Source of the DNA: an uncultured Opitutaceae bacterium
GTDB lineage: Bacteria; Verrucomicrobiota; Verrucomicrobiae; Opitutales; Opitutaceae
Direction of reading: 5' to 3'
Length of the DNA: 5,728 nt
Assembly: GCA_946482625.1 (NCBI GenBank)
Contig: CAMLSH010000268.1
Coordinates: forward strand, 1 to 5,728
Both the position numbers and the translations under genes were made by a program. Numbering within the stretch: position 1 is the first letter of the stretch; each line of letters begins with the position of its first letter. Under the pieces are notes generated by a model. That model had not been told where the DNA came from. It worked only from the letters and a program-made list of their open reading frames with translations, and did no database searches. Of the stretch, positions 1 through 5,053 are shown piece by piece.

Positions 1-23
1 TCGGGCTTTACAGTCCTGTGCAT

Positions 24-1076
24 ATGTCACGTGTCACGATGGCGATCATCGCAGAGAAGGCGGGTGTTTCTAAAAACACGGTGTCGCTGGCGTTGCGGCA
101 TGATCCGCAGATCCCGCCGCATACGCGGAAGCGAATCGCGAAGATCGCGAAGACGCTCGGGTACACGAAGAACCCGGTGGTGGCGCAACTCATGACGGAG
201 TTGCGCAAAGCGCATCCGGCGGGTTACCGGCGCACGCTGGCGTTGCTCAACGCGAATCAGGATGCGCGGGCGTTTAAGAGTCATCCGACGGTGCCGGTGT
301 ACGTCGAAGGCTGCCGGCGGCGTGCGGCGTTTCATGGATACAAGCTGGACGAATTCTGGCTGCACGATCCTGAGCTGAACGGCGACCGGCTTGACCGGAT
401 ATTGCGGGCGCGGGGAATCCGCGGGGCGTTGATCGTGGGGCTCATGAAGGAGAATCAGCTGCCAGAGCGCTTCGGTTCGACGTGGCAAAATCAGGCGTGC
501 GTGGTGACGGGCGTGCGCACGCGGAATCCGACGCTGCCGTTTTGCTGCGTGGATCATCACGCGCTGGTGTTGCAGGCGATGGAGCAGGCGCGGGCGCTCG
601 GTTACGAACGGCCCGCGCTGGTCGTTGACGAGCGGATCGACCGGCTGGTGGACGGGCGTTTTAGCTCCGGGATGTGGGTGGGACAGCAGGCGTTGCCCGC
701 GAAGCAACGGGTGGCGGGATTTTATGAAGTGGAGGAAGCGCGGAAAAATCCGGCGCTGTTTGCAGCGTGGCTGAAGAAGGCGGAGCCGGATGTGATTTTC
801 ACGCTGTATCATGTCGTGAAAACCTGGATCGAAGGGCTCGGCATGAAAGTGCCGCGCGACATCGGGCTGATCCAGCTGGAGCATCGCGAGGACTGCAAAG
901 ATTGGGCGGGGATGGATCAGCACAACGACCAGACGGGCGAAGGTGCGGTCGATATGCTCGTCGGCATGGTGCACAATAACGAGATCGGGCTGCCGGCGTT
1001 TCCGCGAGCGACGTTGATCAGCGGATCGTGGGTCGAGGGGGAGACGGTCAGATCGCGCGCTTCGCGCGCGATCTGA
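24..1076 (+). CDS. LacI-family transcriptional regulator
   Basis: A 350-residue DNA-binding regulator, the usual length for the LacI/GalR family. Residues about 4-52 form the N-terminal helix-turn-helix: 'MAIIAEKAGVSKNTVSLALR' carries the family's AGVS-x-x-TVS recognition helix, followed by 'TRKRIAKIAKTLGYTKNP' leading into the hinge. Residues about 65-340 form the periplasmic-binding-protein-like effector domain; near its end 'VPRDIGLIQLEH' and 'AGMDQHNDQTGEGAVDML' match the family's conserved 'VP-D-I-x-h' and 'D-Q-x-x-x-x-G-x-x-A' blocks. ATG at 24 is preferred because it places the HTH at the usual distance; GTG at 18 and ATG at 39 are alternatives. Only 23 bases precede it, so no promoter or operator can be judged. 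The last eight residues (RSRASRAI) and the TGA stop are encoded by a perfect hairpin and look like an acquired tail. The effector and target genes cannot be read from the sequence; such regulators often control sugar use. The gene converges on the AAA ATPase gene. Confidence 0.95.
   Translation: MSRVTMAIIAEKAGVSKNTVSLALRHDPQIPPHTRKRIAKIAKTLGYTKNPVVAQLMTELRKAHPAGYRRTLALLNANQDARAFKSHPTVPVYVEGCRRRAAFHGYKLDEFWLHDPELNGDRLDRILRARGIRGALIVGLMKENQLPERFGSTWQNQACVVTGVRTRNPTLPFCCVDHHALVLQAMEQARALGYERPALVVDERIDRLVDGRFSSGMWVGQQALPAKQRVAGFYEVEEARKNPALFAAWLKKAEPDVIFTLYHVVKTWIEGLGMKVPRDIGLIQLEHREDCKDWAGMDQHNDQTGEGAVDMLVGMVHNNEIGLPAFPRATLISGSWVEGETVRSRASRAI
1049..1075. repeat. Perfect 12-bp hairpin overlapping the LacI stop codon
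   Basis: The arm CAGATCGCGCGC (1049-1060), a TTC loop (1061-1063) and the exact reverse complement GCGCGCGATCTG (1064-1075) form a 12-bp perfect stem. It encodes the last eight residues of the regulator, and the TGA stop (1074-1076) lies in the right arm. No T-tract follows on + and none follows on the - strand side, so it is not a standard intrinsic terminator. It may be a mobile palindromic (REP-like) element that landed at the gene end, or an RNA 3'-end stabiliser; the sequence alone does not decide. Confidence 0.8.
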
Positions 1077-1078
1077 AA

Positions 1079-1107
1079 TGACCAGTGACCAATGACGCAG
1101 TGACCAA
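1079..1107. repeat. Short heptamer tandem repeat (TGACCAR)
   Basis: Directly after the LacI stop are TGACCAG (1079-1085), TGACCAA (1086-1092), an imperfect eight-base unit TGACGCAG (1093-1100) and TGACCAA (1101-1107). Equivalently, CAGTGACCAATG occurs at 1083-1094 and again at 1098-1109. Tandem seven-base repeats of this kind, often called short tandemly repeated repetitive sequences, are known from cyanobacterial intergenic DNA. No coding function is suggested. Confidence 0.7.
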
Positions 1108-1185
1108 TGGGCGGAAGGGACTGCGGGGCACGTGAGCGGGCGATGCTGGTAGGCGGAAGGGCGGGCATCGTGGGCGGAGGGGAAT

Positions 1186-1216
1186 AACGCGCCGGGACGG
1201 CGCGTTCCACCTCGGA
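1186..1216. repeat. 31-base structured repeat, copy A
   Basis: The arm AACGCGCCG (1186-1194), a GGA loop (1195-1197) and CGGCGCGTT (1198-1206) make a perfect 9-bp hairpin, followed by the tail CCACCTCGGA (1207-1216). A second copy of the same length, loop and tail lies at 3369-3399. Copy A lies 42 bases beyond the stop of the AAA gene, in the convergent space between the AAA and LacI genes. A smaller hairpin (GCGTTC/GAACGC, 1227-1242) lies between it and the AAA stop. On the - strand the hairpin is followed by ATTCCCC rather than a T-run, so any terminator role would be weak or Rho-assisted. Confidence 0.75.
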
Positions 1217-1258
1217 GGCGGAGGCCGCGTTCTAAGGAACGCAGCTACGTACGGAGGC

Positions 1259-3091
1259 TCAGCGGCCGGCGAGGGCGTGTTTTAGTTTCGCGAAGTCGGC
1301 GGACATTTCGTCGCGGGGGGCGGATTTGTATTTCTCGGGGAGGAAGCGGCGGTCGGAGCAGGCGAGGACGGCGGCGAGTTCTTGAAGCGCGAGGAGGTTT
1401 CCATCGAGCGGGTCGATGAAGGCATCGACGGCGTCGCGGAGGTCGGCGAGTTGGACGTCGTGGTCGCGCTTGGCAAGGACGGCGCGTTCTTTGGCGCGTA
1501 TCAGGATTGCCTCTACATCGCTGCCGGTGAGCGAGCGCGCGCCGAGTTCGTTGCGGGCGTAGGCGAGGATTTCGTCGGAGAGGGCGATTTTTTTAACGCG
1601 GCCGATGACGGTGAAGAGTTCGACGACTTCGTCGGGGGATTGGGCGGGGAAGAGCGGGACGCAGAGGCCGAAGCGGCCCTGGCGTTTGAGATCGATGGCG
1701 AGGAGATCAGGGCGCGAGGTCATCGCGATCCAGAGTTCGCGGCCGCGGAGAGAACTGTCGCCGAGGTGCGCGGCGAAGGCGGCGAAGACGCGGCTGGAGA
1801 TGCCGCTGTCCCCATCGGCGGAGCGGTTGCCGAAGACGGCGTCGGCTTCGTCCACGACGACGATGACCGGGCCGAGCGCGCGGATCGTGAGGAGGATGCG
1901 GGCCTGTTGACGCTCGGTTTCGCCGACCCATTTGGAGCGGAATTCGCCGATCTCGAGAACGGGGAGGCCGCAGTCGCTGGCGAAACAATCGATGAGGAAG
2001 GATTTGCCGACGCCGATGCGGCCGGGGACGAGGACGCCGCGTTCGAGGACGTCGTCTTTTTGATTTCGGATGAGCCAGGCGAGTTCGCGAAGACGGGCTT
2101 TCGCGGCGACGTGGGTGGCGACGTGATCGAGGGAGACGCCGGGCTTGGGGTCTTTGAAGCGGACGAGGCCCTGGCAGTATTCCTCGATGAGGCGGCGTTT
2201 GCCGGCGCTGATGGATTCTGTGGTGAGGCGTTCACCGGCGCGGAGGGCGGTGACGAGGAGTTGCTCGATGCGGAGGAGGGCGAGGCCGGAGGTGCGTTTG
2301 GCGATGTCGTCGGTCGAGAGATCGGTGGCGTCGGCGAGTTTTTTGCCGCTGGCGGCGCGGTCGAGCCAGCCGGAGGCGAGGAAGTCGCGGCGGGCGGCGA
2401 GATCGGGGAGCGGTATGCGGACGCTGGAGACGTGGGGGTTCTGGACGAGGTCGGACTGGAGCTCGGCGGCGGTCTCGGTGACGAGGAGGACGCCGATGTC
2501 GCCGAGGTGGAGTTCGGGCGAGGCGGCCCATTTCAGGAGGGTGACGAGGGCGGCGCGTTCGTCGGCGCTGGCGCCGGACTCCTCGGATGCGGGGATGATT
2601 TTCTCGGGGAAGTTGATGACGAGGGTGACGCCGCGGTCGCGGCCTTTTTCGTCGGCTGCGCGGAGGAAGAAGCGGCGGAGGAGCGGGACGAGTTCGCCGA
2701 AGGCGCGGGGCGGTCCGTCGATGTGGAAGCGCGTGCCCTCGACCTCGTCGAAGATGCGGAGCCATTCGAAGAATCGCTGCTGCATGACGGGCGAGCCGAA
2801 GGAGAGGCCTTCGCCGATGTCGTAGAAGAGCAGATACGCGCGGTCGGGGAAGAGGCGGCGGGCGAGGAACGCGGGGAGTGCGGCGTACTCGGCGGTGGCG
2901 GAGTCGCCGGTGGGCGATGGTGGGGCAGGCGGGGCGGAACCGATGCGGATGGGGAAGAGGTCGAAGATGTTTCCGTGGAGGAGGAAGAGGCTGTGCGCGC
3001 CGCTGTTCCAGAGGCGCGCGAGTTCGGCGGCCCAAGGAGGGAGGGTGGCGCGTGGCGGGACGGCGGGCGAGGGTGCGGAGGGAGCGGACAT
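1259..3091 (-). CDS. Two-part AAA+ ATPase with a degenerate first AAA-like half
   Basis: A 610-residue cytosolic protein with no signal peptide or membrane segment. Residues about 325-540 are a classical AAA domain: Walker A 'GRIGVGKS' (357-364), pore-loop-like 'KWVGE' (387-391), Walker B 'VIVVVDEADAVF' (D414, E415), sensor-1 region 'IAMTSRPD' (455-461), arginine-finger region 'RQGRFG' and sensor-2-like 'LTGSDVEAI'. Serine replaces the usual sensor-1 Asn of 'TNRPD', and 'GRFGL' keeps the first arginine of the common 'GRFDR' but not the second. Residues about 20-250 look like a decayed first AAA module: 'VTLVINFPEKIIP' (about 155-167) sits where a Walker B would be but lacks Asp-Glu, no Walker A is seen, and 'VRIPLPDLAARRDFL' resembles the segment after the arginine finger. 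The start at ATG 3091 is preferred over GTG 3142, whose 17 extra codons would translate repeat-like DNA. The protein is probably an oligomeric remodelling ATPase; its substrate is unknown. It lies downstream of the membrane coiled-coil gene across a 314-base gap. Confidence 0.9.
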   Translation of the reverse strand: MSAPSAPSPAVPPRATLPPWAAELARLWNSGAHSLFLLHGNIFDLFPIRIGSAPPAPPSPTGDSATAEYAALPAFLARRLFPDRAYLLFYDIGEGLSFGSPVMQQRFFEWLRIFDEVEGTRFHIDGPPRAFGELVPLLRRFFLRAADEKGRDRGVTLVINFPEKIIPASEESGASADERAALVTLLKWAASPELHLGDIGVLLVTETAAELQSDLVQNPHVSSVRIPLPDLAARRDFLASGWLDRAASGKKLADATDLSTDDIAKRTSGLALLRIEQLLVTALRAGERLTTESISAGKRRLIEEYCQGLVRFKDPKPGVSLDHVATHVAAKARLRELAWLIRNQKDDVLERGVLVPGRIGVGKSFLIDCFASDCGLPVLEIGEFRSKWVGETERQQARILLTIRALGPVIVVVDEADAVFGNRSADGDSGISSRVFAAFAAHLGDSSLRGRELWIAMTSRPDLLAIDLKRQGRFGLCVPLFPAQSPDEVVELFTVIGRVKKIALSDEILAYARNELGARSLTGSDVEAILIRAKERAVLAKRDHDVQLADLRDAVDAFIDPLDGNLLALQELAAVLACSDRRFLPEKYKSAPRDEMSADFAKLKHALAGR

Positions 3092-3129
3092 CGAAGGGCG
3101 GAGGCGGAGTTTCGGAATCGGAGTTCGGA

Positions 3130-3158
3130 ATTTTTTAACCACTCATGAATTTCGCCAA
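3130..3158 (-). promoter_or_regulatory. Possible sigma-70-like promoter for the AAA gene
   Basis: On the - strand TTGGCG (3158-3153, 4 of 6 matches to TTGACA) is followed, after 17 bases, by AAAAAT (3135-3130, 4 of 6 matches to TATAAT) in the only A/T-rich patch of the gap, about 40 bases upstream of the ATG at 3091. The -35 candidate lies within a 9-bp inverted repeat, which could act as an operator. The match is weak, and the A/T patch may itself belong to a repeat. Confidence 0.25.
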
Positions 3159-3169
3159 TGGGCGAAATT
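3148..3169. repeat. Perfect 9-bp inverted repeat upstream of the AAA gene
   Basis: AATTTCGCC (3148-3156), an AATG loop (3157-3160) and GGCGAAATT (3161-3169) form a perfect stem, extendable by one G-T pair. It lies 57 bases upstream of the AAA start. It could be a regulator-binding dyad, an RNA leader hairpin or a dispersed palindrome. On the - strand the bases after it (CATGAGTGGTTAAAAAATTC) contain no T-run, so it is a poor terminator candidate for the coiled-coil gene. Confidence 0.65.
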
Positions 3170-3235
3170 TTGGGAGTGCGGCTTCGGCTGATCGCCTGCG
3201 CGGGCGGGCGGAGGGGGCTGCTAATCGCAGCTTGG

Positions 3236-3249
3236 GATCGGAGATCGGA
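3236..3249. repeat. Tandem heptamer GATCGGA, two copies plus one nearby
   Basis: GATCGGA occurs back to back at 3236-3242 and 3243-3249, with a third copy at 3262-3268 that, like the second, is followed by A. On the - strand the unit reads TCCGATC. The looser TCCG-periodic stretch just upstream of the AAA start (TCCG recurring every 6-8 bases on the - strand, about 3129-3098) may be a related, decayed array. Other heptamers in the window have different sequences but the same period. Confidence 0.5.
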
Positions 3250-3368
3250 AGGGGCGGCGGGGATCGGAAGCGGATAGAATTGGAACAGCGCGGAGGAGTG
3301 GAGCGAGCGGGAGGGGGAGATGGCGCGAGGAGGGCGGTATCTTCGTGATGGGAAAGTTGGTGTCGCTC

Positions 3369-3399
3369 AGCGCGCTCGGAGTGCGCGCTCCACCTCGGA
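3369..3399. repeat. 31-base structured repeat, copy B
   Basis: Its arms AGCGCGC (3369-3375) and GCGCGCT (3383-3389) pair perfectly; inside them are a T-T mismatch, one C-G pair and a GGA loop (3378-3380). The tail CCACCTCGGA (3390-3399) is identical to that of copy A at 1186-1216. The copies differ at 6 of 31 positions. Four of those form two compensatory pair changes (A-T to G-C and G-C to C-G); the other two replace a C-G pair with T-T. Copy B begins seven bases beyond the stop of the coiled-coil gene, in the same orientation relative to that gene as copy A is to the AAA gene. Confidence 0.75.
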
Positions 3400-3405
3400 T
3401 GGGTT

Positions 3406-4338
3406 CTATTCTCTACTCTCTACTTTCTTCCGGTTCGCTGTCGGCGCGGTGGTCGTGGAGTAGCCGACGCGGGTGGGGAGGTCGGGGAGGTTGTTGGTGA
3501 GGTCTTTGAACTCGGTGAGTTCGGAGAGCCATTTGTTCGTTGCCGCGAGGTGCTCGATGCTGAGGTCGATGCGGGCGCTGAGGGCGTCCGCGTTTTTGGC
3601 GGCGACGGCGTCGGCGCGGATGAGTTTCACTTGTTCGACGAGGCGCTCTTGTTCGGAGCGGACGAGGGCGAGGTTGGCCTGCGCTTGTTCGATGCGGTGG
3701 AGGCGCTGGCGGAGCGTATTCAGTCGTTCGAGATGCGAGGCGACGAGGCGCTCTTTGGTTTCGAGCGCGGGCGGGCGCGTAGCGAGTTTTTTGGCGGACT
3801 CGATTTCGGCGGCGAGATCCTGGGTCTCGGCTTCTAGGGATTGGACGAGTTCTGGGACGCGTTCTTTGCGTTCGGTTTCGAGGTAGATGTCGAGCGACTG
3901 CTCGATGGCCAGCATGCGGAGGTAGGTCCACATGAGTTCGTCGAGTTTGCGGAGGCGGGAATCGAGATCGAGGCCGGTGGTGGATTGAGCCTCGTGGGAG
4001 GCTTTTTCGATGTCGGCGCAGACGGCGGCAAGCTGGACGTGGCGCTGGCGTCGGGCGGGCGAGAGGTCGGCGAGGACGCGGTCTTGTTGTTGTTGGAACT
4101 CGGCGAGGCGGGCGGCGGCTTCGAGGTCGCGCTGGCCTTGGGTGTGGGAGTCGATCGAACGGCGAAAGAAGCCGGCGTCGGGGAGATAAACGAGACCGAG
4201 TGCGTAGAGGGTGGCGCCGGCGAGGAGACCGAGGGGTTCACCGCTGGCGAAGCCGAGGCCGAGCGTGAGGACAGCGAGCCAGAGGTGATGGCGGCTTTTC
4301 CAGAAGGCGCGGCGGTAGTTGGTCGGCGGGGCGGTCAA
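3406..4338 (-). CDS. Inner-membrane hairpin protein with long cytoplasmic coiled coil
   Basis: A 310-residue protein of a family I do not recognise with certainty. A basic N-terminus (R9, R10, K14, R16) precedes two short hydrophobic segments, about 18-32 (LWLAVLTLGLGFA) and 35-52 (PLGLLAGATLYALGLVYL), joined by a tight SGEP turn. Basic residues (R59, R60) follow, so by the positive-inside rule both ends face the cytoplasm. Residues about 65-275 are rich in Ala, Leu, Glu, Gln and Arg with heptad-like spacing, predicting a long helical coiled coil; the tail 285-310 is low in structure. This layout resembles XpaC-type proteins found near TelA/toxic-anion genes, but I see no diagnostic motif. 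No ATG occurs before codon 136, so TTG at 4338 is the best visible start, without a clear ribosome-binding site. The frame is open upstream to the previous gene's stop (4411-4413). The gene lies 72 bases after the exported-protein gene, so co-transcription is plausible. Its last codons are made by a heptamer repeat. Confidence 0.8.
   Translation of the reverse strand: MTAPPTNYRRAFWKSRHHLWLAVLTLGLGFASGEPLGLLAGATLYALGLVYLPDAGFFRRSIDSHTQGQRDLEAAARLAEFQQQQDRVLADLSPARRQRHVQLAAVCADIEKASHEAQSTTGLDLDSRLRKLDELMWTYLRMLAIEQSLDIYLETERKERVPELVQSLEAETQDLAAEIESAKKLATRPPALETKERLVASHLERLNTLRQRLHRIEQAQANLALVRSEQERLVEQVKLIRADAVAAKNADALSARIDLSIEHLAATNKWLSELTEFKDLTNNLPDLPTRVGYSTTTAPTANRKKVESRE
3410..3423. repeat. 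Tandem heptamer TCTCTAC, two copies at the coiled-coil gene's 3' end
   Basis: TCTCTAC occurs at 3410-3416 and 3417-3423 (GTAGAGA on the coding - strand), followed towards the stop by a decayed unit at 3404-3409. The array encodes the last residues, VESRE, and supplies the TAG stop, so the true conserved C-terminus of the protein probably ends earlier. Confidence 0.5.
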
Positions 4339-4410
4339 AGTGCTGACGAGTTTATAGAGGGAAACGAAGAGAACGAAGCGGCCGGTGGGTCGCGCTGCGT
4401 GACGCTGAGG

Positions 4411-4938
4411 TTACAGATCTGTTCTTCTCTCCAGCAGATAGACCGTGGTGAGACCGTCCGTCGTGTGGCTGCCCGTGGCGAGGATGGAGTTGATCTTGAT
4501 GCTGACCTGATTGCTGGCGCTGACCGTTTTCATGATCGGGTGAAAGACATCGGTCTTCGGCGAGAGCGGCTCCCAGCGGACGAGCCTGGTGTCTTTAAAC
4601 GCGTAGGCTGCGACGCCGCCCTTGCTCTCTTTGATCGTGAATTCGGTGCCGATGGCTTTTTTCGCTTTGGATTTGATGCTCCCGTCCGACTGCAAGGCGT
4701 CCACGTAATCAATTTCACGGAGACTGGCGAAGCTGCCGCTGTTTCCGTCTTTGGTGTCCAGTTCGGCGAAGGCGTGGATGGTCGCGCGTTCGCCATTTGA
4801 TCGAGCGAGCAGTTCCGCGCCCGTGAGTTTGGAGAACTCCTCCTGCGCGTCGGCGTCGTACTGGACGACGTAGAATCGATAGACGTCACAAAGCGCCAGC
4901 GTGGGTGTGAGCAGAAGGAGCAGGAGAACTTTTTTCAT
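4411..4938 (-). CDS. Small exported protein of unknown function
   Basis: A 175-residue protein starting at ATG 4938. Residues 1-17 (MKKVLLLLLLTPTLALC) are a textbook Sec signal peptide: two lysines, a leucine run and likely cleavage after A-L-C. The cysteine is not in a good lipobox, because leucine precedes it where Gly/Ala/Ser is expected, so a soluble periplasmic or secreted product is more likely than a lipoprotein. The mature part, about 157 residues, is predicted mostly beta-strand with alternating hydrophobic residues. 'GAELLARSNGERATIHAFAEL' (read loosely) and the closing 'DGLTTVYLLERR' recall the order of strands in the secretin beta-domain ('LLSAPRVTTLSGQ', then 'DGQTVVLGG'); this is a faint resemblance, not an assignment. 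It lies 72 bases upstream of the membrane coiled-coil gene, and downstream of a terminator closing the OmpA-fusion gene, so it probably has its own promoter between 4939 and 4993; I see no clear -35/-10 pair there. Confidence 0.85.
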   Translation of the reverse strand: MKKVLLLLLLTPTLALCDVYRFYVVQYDADAQEEFSKLTGAELLARSNGERATIHAFAELDTKDGNSGSFASLREIDYVDALQSDGSIKSKAKKAIGTEFTIKESKGGVAAYAFKDTRLVRWEPLSPKTDVFHPIMKTVSASNQVSIKINSILATGSHTTDGLTTVYLLERRTDL

Positions 4939-4993
4939 GGGCGGGTTTTGTTAGTTGCTGGGGAGTTTACGAGCGCGAGTGCTGTTGCCGGGG

Positions 4994-5022
4994 AAAAGAA
5001 AAGCGGGGTGGGGGCACCCCGC
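4994..5022 (-). terminator. Intrinsic terminator of the substrate-binding/OmpA gene
   Basis: On the - strand GCGGGGTG (5022-5015), a CCCC loop (5014-5011) and CACCCCGC (5010-5003) form an 8-bp GC-only-but-one stem, immediately followed by TTTTCTTTT (5002-4994). It begins 31 bases after the OmpA-fusion stop codon. Stem, spacing and T-tract are all as expected for Rho-independent termination, and the direction fits only the - strand gene. Confidence 0.85.
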
Positions 5023-5053
5023 CTACATTGGATTGGAAGCGGAGGCGGAAAGA

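Larger units (their letters stand above)
3092..3405. other. 314-base non-coding gap between the coiled-coil and AAA genes
   Basis: I see no convincing gene here. Starting from the AAA gene, the gap holds a loose TCCG-periodic stretch (3092-3130), an A/T-rich patch (3128-3140), a 9-bp inverted repeat (3148-3169), a purine-rich stretch on + (about 3200-3350) containing GATCGGA three times (3236-3242, 3243-3249 and 3262-3268), and copy B of the 31-base repeat (3369-3399). A 67-codon + frame at 3145-3348 crosses the repeats and has repetitive Gly/Arg/Glu composition, so I do not call it a gene. The gap could hold the promoter for the AAA gene and the 3' end of the coiled-coil transcript. Confidence 0.7.

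Noticed and set aside
1049..1075. Intrinsic terminator for the LacI gene
   Set aside because: The hairpin is strong but no T-tract follows on the + strand (AAATGACC comes next).
3089..3142. GTG start at 3142 giving an AAA protein 17 residues longer
   Set aside because: The extra codons translate an A/T patch and a TCCG-periodic stretch that look non-coding; ATG 3091 gives a plausible N-terminus.
1382..3148. 588-codon open frame on the + strand opposite the AAA gene
   Set aside because: It is the complement of a GC-rich coding strand; its product is a run of Gly, Ala, Glu, Asp and Val with no domain, while the opposite strand carries clear AAA motifs.
3145..3348. 67-codon open frame on + in the gap between the coiled-coil and AAA genes
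   Set aside because: It starts inside the inverted repeat, crosses the GATCGGA repeats and has repetitive Gly/Arg/Glu composition with no visible domain.
1079..3423. CRISPR array built from the short repeats
   Set aside because: Units are only seven bases long, directly adjacent, and have no spacers; no cas gene is present.
3841..4800. 319-codon open frame on + crossing two - strand genes and the gap between them
   Set aside because: Low-complexity Gly/Glu/Ala product, no motif, and it runs through two well-supported genes on the other strand; composition explains it.
4887..4938. Lipoprotein signal in the exported protein (cysteine at residue 17)
   Set aside because: The residue before the cysteine is leucine, whereas lipoboxes need Gly, Ala or Ser there; ordinary signal-peptidase cleavage fits better.
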